Origin: a virus
IMG/VR virus record: IMGVR_UViG_3300032246_001756
Span: 1-36,561 of that record
Direction: 5' to 3' (one strand)
DNA length: 36,561 bases
Shown: one piece after another, positions 22,681 to 30,091 of the stretch
Layout of the letters: each line of letters starts with the position of its first letter
How positions within the stretch are numbered: position 1 is the first letter of the stretch
Made by a program: the position numbers and the translations under genes
Notes under the pieces: generated by a model
The model's database searches: none
What the model was told of the DNA's origin: nothing
The model's input: only the letters and a program-made list of their open reading frames with translations

Positions 22681-23676
22681 ATGCTACGGCTACTTTGTTT
22701 AGTAGCATGTTTATTGTTTGTTAATACTGTACTTGCCGATAACAAATACATTCGTGTAGTTGGTGAAGGTTCTACTGTTGAGCAAGCAAAAGAAGATGCT
22801 TTCCGTACTGCTGTGCAACAACGAGCAGGTGCAATTGTACTAAGTGAACGACAGGCTAACTTAGGTAAATTGGATAAAGATAACATATCATTGTTTAGTG
22901 CAGGATATGTTGATGATTTCAAAATCATTGATATCAATCAAAGTGATGCTAACATTAAAATTACACTAGATGTACTAGTAGCAGATAGCAAATTACTTAA
23001 TCAAGTAGTAAGTACTGGCAAAACTGCACAAGGTATAAATGGTGACAAAGCTAGTGTTGCATTAGGTACTTATTTAGATCAGAAACAAAAAGGTGACAAT
23101 CTATTAAATGTAGTGATGCGTACTTATCCGCAAAATGCATTTATTGTGAAACAGCTACCATATACATTGGCTGTTGATAGTTATCGTAACACAGTATTTC
23201 AAATTCCCTATTCAATGAAATGGAATTATGATTACATTGTAGCATTCAACGAAGCAATGTCTTTGGTTGAAGATAATGTAGGATTCATGCAGCAAGCACC
23301 GAGTAATGTTATTGTTATGGCTAAAAATCCAAAAGATTTTCTATTGGGTAAAAAGAATCACTATAAAATTAATGATATACCTATTCTTACTAGAATTAAA
23401 GATGCAATGACGTATGATAGAGAAGTAAGAATTCAATTGATTATTAGCGAGAATAATGGTACTGTATTGTATCATACGTGTTATGTTCCAGATTCAATTA
23501 ATGGTAGGAAGAATAGTTTCTACGATATAGGCGATCCTAGATTGTTAACAGTTAACGGTAATGAAGTTGAAAGTGGTGTGTTACGTGCAATGATTGATCC
23601 AGCACATAATTACGTAGTACAACGTGCGGGTAAAATTGAAGTATCAGTGGTACCCAATAGTAGCTGCCCACGATAA
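22681..23676 (+). CDS. Exported protein with FlgT-N/LPP20-like N-terminus, 331 aa
   Basis: Signal peptide MLRLLCLVACLLFVNTVLA with likely cleavage before DNKY. The mature start, IRVVGEGSTVEQAKEDAFRT then AVQQRAGAIVLSERQ, matches the beta-strand plus long-helix arrangement of FlgT N-terminal and LPP20-type domains of outer-membrane accessory proteins. The remaining 220 residues are alpha/beta and unrecognised, with a Cys near each end of the last third. It is coupled to the lipoprotein gene and transcribed from the promoter at 22001. Location: periplasm, perhaps bound to that lipoprotein (inference). Confidence 0.72.
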   Translation: MLRLLCLVACLLFVNTVLADNKYIRVVGEGSTVEQAKEDAFRTAVQQRAGAIVLSERQANLGKLDKDNISLFSAGYVDDFKIIDINQSDANIKITLDVLVADSKLLNQVVSTGKTAQGINGDKASVALGTYLDQKQKGDNLLNVVMRTYPQNAFIVKQLPYTLAVDSYRNTVFQIPYSMKWNYDYIVAFNEAMSLVEDNVGFMQQAPSNVIVMAKNPKDFLLGKKNHYKINDIPILTRIKDAMTYDREVRIQLIISENNGTVLYHTCYVPDSINGRKNSFYDIGDPRLLTVNGNEVESGVLRAMIDPAHNYVVQRAGKIEVSVVPNSSCPR

Positions 23677-23714
23677 TTAAAATAGATAGCAAATAATAAA
23701 AGATAAATTAATAT

Positions 23715-24920
23715 ATGACTGTAGAATCAAAACTAAATTATTGCTCTTTTTGTGAAACCCACAAAGATAAAGTTAAAAAACTAATCGTAGGTGATGATGT
23801 TGCTATATGTAGCGACTGTATTGAACTATGTAGTAAACTCCTTGAAGATGAAACCTCTGTAGTTGAAGCAGAGGAAAAACAAGAAGAGGTTAAAAATGAT
23901 CCTTCTAGTATCAAAGAATATTTAGATTTACACGTTATCGGACAAAACAGTGCTAAAACTGTATTAAGCGTGGCTATTGCAAATCACTACAAACGCATTA
24001 CTTATCCACCAAAAGATTTAGAAATTGCTAAAGGAAATGTGTTAATCATAGGTCCTACTGGTAGTGGTAAAACACTGCTGGCCAAGACTGTAGCCAAATA
24101 TCTCAAAGTGCCCTTCGTTGTTGCAGATGCTACAAGTTTAACAGAAGCTGGTTATGTAGGTGATGACGTTGAATCAATGATTAGTATGTTGGTTAACGCA
24201 GCAGGTGGTGATCCTAGACTAGCAGAACGTGGCATTGTGTTTGTTGATGAGATTGACAAGATTGCACGTAAAGGTGAATCAACCAGTCTTACACGTGACG
24301 TATCAGGTGAAGGCGTACAACAAGCATTGCTTAAGTTAGTTGAGGGTACAGTATGCCGCATCCCTGCAGGTGGTGGAAGAAAACACCCCGGTGGTGATAT
24401 GTTGGAAGTTGATACGAAAAACATCCTATTCATATCAGGTGGGGCATTCGTTGGATTGAGAGATATCATTGGTAATAGAAAGAATGGTACTAGTATTGGT
24501 TTTGGTGCAGATATTAAAGATAGTAAAAAAGAAGGTGATTTAAGTCAAGTTACCCCGGACGACCTTACTAAATATGGAATGATTCCTGAATTTATTGGAA
24601 GATTCACCACGACAGTTAGCATTGAAGAATTATCCAAAGAAGAATTATTGAGAGTACTAACTGACGTTAAAAATAACTATATTGCCCAATACACATACTT
24701 GTTTGGTATTGATGAAATTGAACTGAAGTTTACCAAAGATGCACTAGAACAAATTGCTGAAAATTGCATTTCATTTAAAACCGGGGCACGTGGTTTGCAT
24801 ACTGAAATTGAGCGTGTACTAATGCCACACATGTACAATACTAAAAAATACAGAGAAAATAACATTAAAAAGATAAATATTACTAAGGAGCAAGTTTTAG
24901 AACCCAAATCAATAGTATGA
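23715..24920 (+). CDS. clpX: ATP-dependent Clp protease unfoldase subunit ClpX
   Basis: Full-length ClpX of 401 residues. Zinc-binding domain with C10, C13, C32 and C35; Walker A GPTGSGKT at 113-120; pore loop AGYVG at 145-149; Walker B VFVDEID near 175-181; RKH loop GGGRKHPGG; ClpP-docking loop SIGFGADI; and sensor 2 region [11 protein letters not shown]. All parts needed for unfolding and docking to ClpP are present. The start lacks a Shine-Dalgarno sequence; TAAATT with five bases to the ATG could be a variant of the late motif. It overlaps the bS21 gene by four bases. The phage also encodes ClpP at 30092. Confidence 0.96.
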   Translation: MTVESKLNYCSFCETHKDKVKKLIVGDDVAICSDCIELCSKLLEDETSVVEAEEKQEEVKNDPSSIKEYLDLHVIGQNSAKTVLSVAIANHYKRITYPPKDLEIAKGNVLIIGPTGSGKTLLAKTVAKYLKVPFVVADATSLTEAGYVGDDVESMISMLVNAAGGDPRLAERGIVFVDEIDKIARKGESTSLTRDVSGEGVQQALLKLVEGTVCRIPAGGGRKHPGGDMLEVDTKNILFISGGAFVGLRDIIGNRKNGTSIGFGADIKDSKKEGDLSQVTPDDLTKYGMIPEFIGRFTTTVSIEELSKEELLRVLTDVKNNYIAQYTYLFGIDEIELKFTKDALEQIAENCISFKTGARGLHTEIERVLMPHMYNTKKYRENNIKKINITKEQVLEPKSIV

Positions 24921-25138
24921 GTATAAAAGGAAGACGAGTTATTGTCACTGACGGAAACGTTGAAAAAGCACTACGTAAATTCAAAAAAAAGATTACTGAT
25001 CAAAACCTATTGCAGGAATTGCGTGAGCGTGAACAATATGTCAAACCTTCTGTACAGCGTAAAGTTGATAAAGGATTAGCCAAACGTAGATGGCAAAAAT
25101 ACTTGCGTGACCAGAGTCTTCCCAAAAAACTGTTCTAG
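24917..25138 (+). CDS. rpsU: Ribosomal protein bS21 (phage-encoded)
   Basis: 73 residues, the normal bS21 length. [20 protein letters not shown] then [18 protein letters not shown] match the conserved A-L-R-x-F-K-K, E-L-R-x-R-E-x-Y-x-K-P-S-x-x-R-K signature, with a basic tail. bS21 binds the 30S platform beside the 3' end of 16S rRNA and is needed for efficient initiation on Shine-Dalgarno messages in enteric bacteria. Phage bS21 genes are known in large phages; they presumably replace the host copy. It is translationally coupled to clpX (ATGA overlap) and has no strong ribosome binding site of its own. Confidence 0.93.
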   Translation: MSIKGRRVIVTDGNVEKALRKFKKKITDQNLLQELREREQYVKPSVQRKVDKGLAKRRWQKYLRDQSLPKKLF

Positions 25139-25141
25139 TAT

Positions 25142-25786
25142 ATGTCATTAAAAAATAGATATTTTTTTTATTTAGGATTTGGTGGAAATTGTGTGCATTT
25201 TATTGCTACCCTAGCCCATTATAATTTTTCAGGATGCGTTGACACTATACTCTTTAGCAGCAGTGGTCATTCTCATCGTTATACCAAAGCTAATAATATA
25301 TTTAGAAATGGGGATGGACAATTTACTATAACTGATGTTTTTCCTAGTGAAATGAAACGTTTAGATAACGATACTCTTACATACATTACATTGGATACTG
25401 AACTAGATGCACAATTTAGTGCAATTAATCATTATTTAAAAGTAATGCATGATATTCGGTTCTATGACTCTTTTTACAAAGACAAAGCTGACAAACCTGA
25501 TAGGTACTCCCAAGAAGTTTATATCGAATACTGTAGGCATATGAGACCTGCCTTAGTTCTTTTACCACGGCTAGTCCAACCCGAACCGTCAACATTTGAC
25601 ATAAGTTTCTCTGATATCTACCGTAATAAGAATAAAATTATAAATTTTATAGAAAATCTTACACAAAAAAAGTCTAACAAAATGCTTGAAACAAATTATG
25701 ATAACTACTTAGAACTACAAAAAAAAATATTAATAGAAAAAGCTCCGTGGTTTTATTATGATGAGGGTAAATATTATTTTACCTAA
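25142..25786 (+). CDS. Conserved phage protein, 214 aa, unknown
   Basis: Three bases after bS21. Starts MSLKNRYFFYLGFGGNCVHF, a hydrophobic strand followed by a Gly-rich turn as in nucleotide-binding or sulfotransferase-like folds, though no P-loop is present. The C-terminus FSDIYRNKNKIINFIENLTQ then YDNYLELQKKILIE resembles the tail of sulfotransferase-like phage proteins. Function left open. Lower-quality codons and more A/T than clpX. Confidence 0.7.
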   Translation: MSLKNRYFFYLGFGGNCVHFIATLAHYNFSGCVDTILFSSSGHSHRYTKANNIFRNGDGQFTITDVFPSEMKRLDNDTLTYITLDTELDAQFSAINHYLKVMHDIRFYDSFYKDKADKPDRYSQEVYIEYCRHMRPALVLLPRLVQPEPSTFDISFSDIYRNKNKIINFIENLTQKKSNKMLETNYDNYLELQKKILIEKAPWFYYDEGKYYFT

Positions 25787-25789
25787 ATA
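25784..25789 (+). promoter_or_regulatory. TAAATA late-promoter-like motif upstream of hsp20
   Basis: CCTAAATAG overlapping the stop codon of the upstream gene, 94 bases before hsp20. If used, it would give a leader that includes the hairpin at 25826-25853. Confidence 0.35.
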
Positions 25790-25810
25790 GTAGAATTTTT
25801 TACGTATTTC

Positions 25811-25819
25811 TGCTAGAAT
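25811..25819 (+). promoter_or_regulatory. Extended -10 promoter of hsp20
   Basis: TGCTAGAAT: extended -10 (TG, one base, TAGAAT at 25814-25819) without a good -35 box. Expected transcription start is near 25826, which is the first base of the hairpin. Confidence 0.5.
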
Positions 25820-25825
25820 AAATAT

Positions 25826-25853
25826 ATGTGAGTGCCGATAGTCGGGCTCACAT
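25826..25853 (+). promoter_or_regulatory. 5'-terminal hairpin in hsp20 leader
   Basis: ATGTGAG pairs with CTCACAT, with an inner CCGA/TCGG stem and a TAG loop. It would form the very 5' end of the hsp20 mRNA if transcription starts from TAGAAT at 25814. The Shine-Dalgarno sequence (AAAGGAG) lies about 20 bases downstream outside the stem, so this looks like an mRNA-stabilising or regulatory 5' hairpin rather than a simple ribosome-site thermometer. Confidence 0.6.
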
Positions 25854-25883
25854 AGTCATCTTGCTTAATAAAGGAGAAAACAA

Positions 25884-26336
25884 ATGACAAAAACACTAAC
25901 TTTCCGTCACCTTGACATTCCACAACTAAACAAATTTGGTATCGGTTTTGATACTATGTTTGATGAGTTGCAGCGAGTGCATTCACAACAATCCGGTACA
26001 AACTATCCCCCATATAATGTCGTCCAAATTAATGAGGATGAATATATGATTAGTATGGCTGTAGCTGGCTTTGGTCCTGATAATCTTTCAGTAATAAAAG
26101 AGAAAAACTTTTTGATTATTGAAGGTAAAGAATATCAGTCCGATAGTGAACAAATTGTGCCTAACTATCTACATAAAGGTATCAGTAACAGAGACTTCCG
26201 CAGAGAATTCAAACTTGCTGACCACGTGGAGATAGAGAACGCACATCTTGAATTGGGTATTCTTAACATTCATCTAAAACGTGAAATCCCTGAAGATAGT
26301 AAGCCCAGATCAATTGCTATATCATATACTAAATAG
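25884..26336 (+). CDS. Small heat-shock protein Hsp20 (IbpA-like)
   Basis: AAAGGAG precedes the ATG. An alpha-crystallin domain spans about residues 45-140: PPYNVVQINEDEYMISMAVA, the beta-strand GFGPDNLSVIKEKNFLIIEG, FRREFKLADHVEIENAHLEL, then GILNIHLKREIPE with the C-terminal motif region. This is the standard order for IbpA/IbpB-type holdases that bind aggregating proteins for later refolding. 150 residues, usual length. Monocistronic: its own promoter and leader hairpin upstream, a strong terminator 11 bases downstream. Hsp20 genes are found in several large aquatic phages, perhaps to protect virion assembly. Confidence 0.93.
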   Translation: MTKTLTFRHLDIPQLNKFGIGFDTMFDELQRVHSQQSGTNYPPYNVVQINEDEYMISMAVAGFGPDNLSVIKEKNFLIIEGKEYQSDSEQIVPNYLHKGISNRDFRREFKLADHVEIENAHLELGILNIHLKREIPEDSKPRSIAISYTK

Positions 26337-26346
26337 TATACTAGCA

Positions 26347-26374
26347 GTGTGCAGTCAAAAAGCTGCACACTTTT
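26347..26374 (+). terminator. Rho-independent terminator after hsp20
   Basis: GTGTGCAG, eight-base loop TCAAAAAG, CTGCACAC, then TTTTAT. A perfect 8-bp GC-containing stem followed by a U-run; the best terminator in the window. Confidence 0.88.
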
Positions 26375-26397
26375 ATAAATCATAATCGGTAACTAAT

Positions 26398-26703
26398 ATG
26401 TCTAAAACAGAAACAAAAATCAAGATTAAACCTAACCTCGCATTGGTCGAGCCACCGTTGTACAAAATCATTTATATTAATGACAATGTTACCAGTATGG
26501 AATTTGTTGTGGGTAGTTTGATTGATTATTTTAATTATAATCAGGATACTGCACACAGTATTACTCATAATATTCACGAAGAAGGTAGTGCTGTAGTTGC
26601 TGTGTTGCCCTATGAAATTGCTGAACAGCGTGGAATTGAAGTTACCTTAGAAGCACGAAGTCAAGGATTTCCTCTACAAATTAAAGTAGAGGCTGATGCT
26701 TAA
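26398..26703 (+). CDS. clpS: ClpS-like N-degron adaptor
   Basis: 101 residues, like host ClpS. A disordered N-terminal 18 residues is followed by PPLYKIIYINDNVTSMEFVV, the binding-pocket strand (E. coli N-D-D becomes N28-D29-N30, gate Met at 34). Then come the helix TAHSITHNIHEEGSAVV with the pocket His at residue 60, and a closing segment ARSQGFPLQIKVE. ClpS delivers proteins with destabilising N-terminal residues to ClpA-ClpP. No clpA is in the window, so it may act through the host ClpAP. Its stop overlaps the stop of the convergent gene. Confidence 0.9.
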   Translation: MSKTETKIKIKPNLALVEPPLYKIIYINDNVTSMEFVVGSLIDYFNYNQDTAHSITHNIHEEGSAVVAVLPYEIAEQRGIEVTLEARSQGFPLQIKVEADA

Positions 26704-27401
26704 AGAGCGATCTCTATTCGTTTAGGCCAATAAGGCTTTCTACCAAAATAGCCATTATTAACATAGTTGACATTATTAATAGTAGTGTCAACTATTTTTC
26801 CATACGTGCCATACAACCAATGAGATATTTTGCTTTCAGTATCAGCTAGCATTGCTATGCCTAAATTTAATTGATTTTGTATAGCTTCTGGTTCTTCACC
26901 AAAGTATAGTTCAACACTAGGAACTGAATTACTAACTATTACAATCTTTTTAACATCCAAATGTTTTTGCAATCGTTCAATAGTATTTTTTAGATAGAGT
27001 AAATCTTCATTGCGGCACTGCTCAAGCAATACATCAACTATTGGATCGGTGTGGATGGTATTACCATACCATCCATTGGCGCCGGCAATTGCAATACCAT
27101 CAACTACTACCACGTGATGGTGCATGACGGCTACATTGCGTATATGTTTACAAATTTTATATATTTCTTCGGTTCTTTTATGTACATCAATCGTATTGTT
27201 GTATTCCAATGAACCTAGAGTATAGAATATACCCTGATAGAATTTAGATAAATGTAATAGGGTTTGCTTTATAGTGCGTAAATCTTCACTAATATTACCT
27301 GCTATAATACAGTATAAACTAGTTGCTTTACCTTCCCAATTAAAACTATCTTCGGGGGATAGATTCAAATCACTAATTAGGTCAAACCCTATTATATTCA
27401 T
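26700..27401 (-). CDS. Metallophosphoesterase homologue with all metal motifs lost
   Basis: Aligns by eye along its length with the intact phosphoesterase at 33157. The five metal and catalytic motifs are all replaced: D-L-H becomes SDLNL (residues 10-14), G-D becomes AGNIS, G-N-H-E becomes LGSLEY, G-H-H becomes VSNSVPS, and G-H-M-H becomes YGTYGK. Between them the scaffold is kept, for example NVAVMHHHVVVVDGIAIAGA versus NVYFLEQELKVIDDVTFIGA and the following W. So the fold is probably retained without phosphoesterase activity, as a binding or structural protein. On the minus strand, coupled by TAATG to the Lys/Ala/Pro-rich gene that precedes it. Confidence 0.75.
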   Translation of the reverse strand: MNIIGFDLISDLNLSPEDSFNWEGKATSLYCIIAGNISEDLRTIKQTLLHLSKFYQGIFYTLGSLEYNNTIDVHKRTEEIYKICKHIRNVAVMHHHVVVVDGIAIAGANGWYGNTIHTDPIVDVLLEQCRNEDLLYLKNTIERLQKHLDVKKIVIVSNSVPSVELYFGEEPEAIQNQLNLGIAMLADTESKISHWLYGTYGKIVDTTINNVNYVNNGYFGRKPYWPKRIEIAL

Positions 27402-27694
27402 TACTTAGCAATGCTAATTCTAGGCTTCTTTGTTGCAGGAGCTTTTGGCTTAGCTGGGGCTTTAGCTTTTGCAGGGGCTTTAGCTTTTGCAGGGGCTTTA
27501 ATTGCAGCAGCTTTGGGCTTTGCTACTTTTGGCTTAACTGGAGCTTTAGCAGGTGCTGCTTTAACTTCCAATGGAATTGGTGTAGTTGCAGCTGGCTCAG
27601 GAACCTTATAAGGCACTGAATTATCTACTGACGCAGGTGTTGCTACTGGGGCTGTGGATTCAATCCCGAATAGACTTTTTAGAAATTTGATCAT
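27401..27694 (-). CDS. Lys/Ala/Pro-rich histone-H1-like protein, 97 aa
   Basis: Start chosen at 27694 (MIKFLKSLFGIES) because GGAG lies eight bases upstream of that ATG. The first 12 residues form an amphipathic helix like MGLFDKLFG in the gene at 845. The rest is a disordered Lys/Ala/Pro polymer with repeated KAPAKAKAPAKAK and KPKAAA units, similar to eukaryotic H1 or bacterial H1-like tails. No signal peptide, so cytoplasmic nucleic-acid binding is plausible. A TAAATA motif sits 18 bases upstream of the start. Confidence 0.75.
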   Translation of the reverse strand: MIKFLKSLFGIESTAPVATPASVDNSVPYKVPEPAATTPIPLEVKAAPAKAPVKPKVAKPKAAAIKAPAKAKAPAKAKAPAKPKAPATKKPRISIAK

Positions 27695-27711
27695 AATTTT
27701 CTCCTTCATTG

Positions 27712-27717
27712 TATTTA
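27712..27717 (-). promoter_or_regulatory. TAAATA late-promoter-like motif, minus strand
   Basis: On the minus strand AGTAAATACAATG precedes GAAGGAG and the ATG at 27694. It would drive the two minus-strand genes with a short leader that holds the Shine-Dalgarno sequence. Confidence 0.45.
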
Positions 27718-27770
27718 CTATCGGTTAATACATATATATTTTTTTAATGCGTCTAACTTACGTAAAAGCA

Positions 27771-27776
27771 TAAATA
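27771..27776 (+). promoter_or_regulatory. TAAATA late-promoter-like motif, near-leaderless
   Basis: CATAAATACTAAACT then ATG at 27784: TAAATA followed by seven bases and the start codon, no Shine-Dalgarno sequence. Divergent from the minus-strand motif at 27712, so the 55 bases between them hold two opposite late-type elements. Confidence 0.55.
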
Positions 27777-27783
27777 CTAAACT

Positions 27784-29286
27784 ATGCGTGAATTTATAAA
27801 TATTATCCAAAATTTGACTGAAGCTGCGGTTGGAATGAGTGCCAACGAAATCAAAAAATATCAGTGGAGATTTGACAAATTTATTGAATACATTACACAG
27901 CGTAAACCATTCACTACTGTTGATGGCGGGGAAGCATTGATTGACCCGCGTGAAGCCAAACGCTTTAAACAGATGTATGATAACGGTGAGTTTACCGGAG
28001 CATTACAAGCTAGACAAACAGACGGTGAACCCATTGCACTGAGTAGTTTAGCTAAAACTAAGGACTTTGGTGGTGCAGCCGTAGCATTTGGACAGGATGC
28101 ATCTACTGGTGGCAAAGAAGCATTATTGGTAAAACCAAGTCAAATTGGTATATGTGATAAGAATATCCCGGCATCCGACTTATACGAATTTATTAGAACT
28201 AACCCAGTATTAAAAAGCACTGAGTATGGTAGAGTTGTCATACAATTAGCTGATTATATCGTAGCGGGTGAATATGTGATGCTTCCAGAAGAATATCAAG
28301 AAAAAGACAAAGAAAAAATTCGTAAAGCTATTGTTGATTATGCAGGTGAATACTTGGGTGTACTAGCGTTACTTTACAATAGAAGCAGATTCCCCAAACG
28401 TGCTGAATTCAATCAATGGTTGGGCGGCACGACTGACGATTTAATTATTAACTTTCCTTTAAAAGCAAACACTAATCTTGCAGACAGTTTTGCTACTATC
28501 ATTAATCCAAAGACACAGCATACACTTAACATCTCTAGTAAGGGAACAGGTGGAGGTGCTGCCCCTGCAATATCGGGATTAAAATTACCCGACTATGTAA
28601 AAAAGAATCCTAATTACAAAGTTGTAACTAATTTTGTACAATTGTGCCAACAAGAGGGGACGATTCAGCAAGCCTTTTCTATCATGGATTTACTTTATGC
28701 TACTAATCCAAAATCAATTGATAAAAAATGGCATGCATTTTTACCCTTTGCAACACAATCACCTAAACTACAATTATTAGCTAAACAAAGTTTAGATAAC
28801 AAAAAGAATCGGATTGATACTCCTCTCCCAAACAAATATTCAAAATTGTTTAATGATTTAGCGGCTACGGAAAGTGCGAGTGATGGTGGAAAATTAGTTT
28901 ACTCAATTAAAAAAGAAGTTGCTGATGCTGTAAATAACAAAGATGCTATTCCAGAATTCAAAGCTGCTATTTTAGAAATTTTAGAAATGAATTTTATACA
29001 ACAATACACTGATTATGCAAGTGGACAGCTATTGTTTGCAACTCAGTGGCCTGCAAAACTAGACGGTGATATATCGGTGGTGAATAAGTCTAGTGCAGTG
29101 GATCCAACTGCAGGTGGATTTAGTTTTAAACTAGGCAGAACTGATGATAGTGTCAGTAGCGAACCGGGCGAACCTTATATTGATACAGATGATAATAGTG
29201 GTCAAGATTTGACTACCGTTGCAAAGAATATAGTAAATCCAGTACGCAAAGAAAAAGAAACTTCAGTTCGCAGTAAACGAAAATAA
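27784..29286 (+). CDS. Predicted capsid-targeted protein with prohead-protease site, 500 aa
   Basis: The N-terminus MREFINIIQNLTEAAVG resembles T4 capsid-targeting sequences (short amphipathic helix then a protease site). L-T-E followed by A at residues 11-14 fits the T4 gp21 cleavage rule (Leu or Ile, any residue, Glu, then a small residue). The rest is alpha/beta and not recognised; a Gly-rich LNISSKGTGGGAAPAISGLK segment near residue 257 recurs in phage proteins, and the S-x-K could belong to a PD-(D/E)xK-like core, though this is weak. Acidic, disordered C-terminus ending RSKRK. If packaged, it would be injected with the DNA (inference). Driven by a late-type motif. Confidence 0.75.
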   Translation: MREFINIIQNLTEAAVGMSANEIKKYQWRFDKFIEYITQRKPFTTVDGGEALIDPREAKRFKQMYDNGEFTGALQARQTDGEPIALSSLAKTKDFGGAAVAFGQDASTGGKEALLVKPSQIGICDKNIPASDLYEFIRTNPVLKSTEYGRVVIQLADYIVAGEYVMLPEEYQEKDKEKIRKAIVDYAGEYLGVLALLYNRSRFPKRAEFNQWLGGTTDDLIINFPLKANTNLADSFATIINPKTQHTLNISSKGTGGGAAPAISGLKLPDYVKKNPNYKVVTNFVQLCQQEGTIQQAFSIMDLLYATNPKSIDKKWHAFLPFATQSPKLQLLAKQSLDNKKNRIDTPLPNKYSKLFNDLAATESASDGGKLVYSIKKEVADAVNNKDAIPEFKAAILEILEMNFIQQYTDYASGQLLFATQWPAKLDGDISVVNKSSAVDPTAGGFSFKLGRTDDSVSSEPGEPYIDTDDNSGQDLTTVAKNIVNPVRKEKETSVRSKRK

Positions 29287-29299
29287 ACAGGAGGTTATT

Positions 29300-30034
29300 G
29301 TGGCAAAACAGAAATGTGAATTTGACTGGTCTTCAATCAATCGCTACGATCTAACTGAATATGTTTGGTCAGTATATCCTAAACTAATCAACAAAGAACT
29401 GACTGTGGAAAAATTTCACAGAACTTTAGGTAATCATATAAAGCATGTTATCCCAATTAAATTAAAAAAATTGAGCGAGAAAAAGGTTGAAAATAATTGT
29501 GTCTGGGTAGGCGGCATGTACTATAGTGACCTAGACGAAATGAAACAAAAACCAATTGAATTGGTACTTGTTTATAAAAATGGAAAAGATACGATTAAAA
29601 TCACTCCAAAAAGTTTTCACAGGACATGTCATACCATAACCAATACTATAATGCATGAAATAATTCACATGCGACAGTATCGCCGCAGAAAATTTAAAGT
29701 CTTACCTGCATATAATAGCAATGCTGAAAAGACAGAACAACATGAGGAACAAACTTACTTAGGTTGTAGTGATGAAATTGATGCATATGGATATAATATT
29801 GCTTGTGAGTTGTTATGGAAATTTGAAAACGATACCGACAAAGTAATCAAATATCTTGACGAGGATCAATGTGGTAAGAAAAGAAATCATAATAGTTGGA
29901 GAATGTATCTAAAAGCATTTAACCATGACCATGAACATCCTATTATTAAACGAGTAAAACAAAAAGTTGTCAGATATCTCCCAAATGCAATATATGGTAA
30001 GCCCTATCGTAATAAAGATTGGATAAGCAACTAA
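29300..30034 (+). CDS. HExxH zinc metalloprotease-like protein, 244 aa
   Basis: Starts with GTG, preceded by CAGGAGG, an excellent Shine-Dalgarno sequence. ITNTIMHEIIHMRQYRRRKF holds the zincin motif H119-E-I-I-H123; SDEIDAYGYNIACEL, 35 residues later, supplies an acidic residue in a helix, as in gluzincins (third ligand, inference). The C-terminus is basic. No signal peptide, so it should act inside the cell or within the virion. It lies between the predicted capsid protein and clpP, 13 bases after the former. Substrate unknown. Confidence 0.75.
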   Translation: MAKQKCEFDWSSINRYDLTEYVWSVYPKLINKELTVEKFHRTLGNHIKHVIPIKLKKLSEKKVENNCVWVGGMYYSDLDEMKQKPIELVLVYKNGKDTIKITPKSFHRTCHTITNTIMHEIIHMRQYRRRKFKVLPAYNSNAEKTEQHEEQTYLGCSDEIDAYGYNIACELLWKFENDTDKVIKYLDEDQCGKKRNHNSWRMYLKAFNHDHEHPIIKRVKQKVVRYLPNAIYGKPYRNKDWISN

Positions 30035-30043
30035 CCATAATAG

Positions 30044-30072
30044 TTGCAATTGTCTGTACTTTCTGTTAAAAT
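30044..30072 (+). promoter_or_regulatory. Sigma70-type promoter of clpP
   Basis: TTGCAA 30044-30049, 17-base spacer, TAAAAT 30067-30072, with AAGGAAG then the ATG at 30092. This supports the start at 30092 rather than the upstream in-frame start at 30044. Confidence 0.7.
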
Positions 30073-30091
30073 TGTAATTTTAAGGAAGTAT

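Noticed and set aside
25826-25853. RNA thermometer that hides the hsp20 ribosome binding site
   Set aside because: The Shine-Dalgarno sequence is about 20 bases downstream of the stem and not paired in it, so the classical ROSE or fourU arrangement is not supported; kept only as a 5' hairpin.
26330-26335. TAAATA at the end of hsp20 as a late promoter for clpS
   Set aside because: A strong terminator at 26347-26374 lies directly downstream, so transcription from here would probably stop before clpS.
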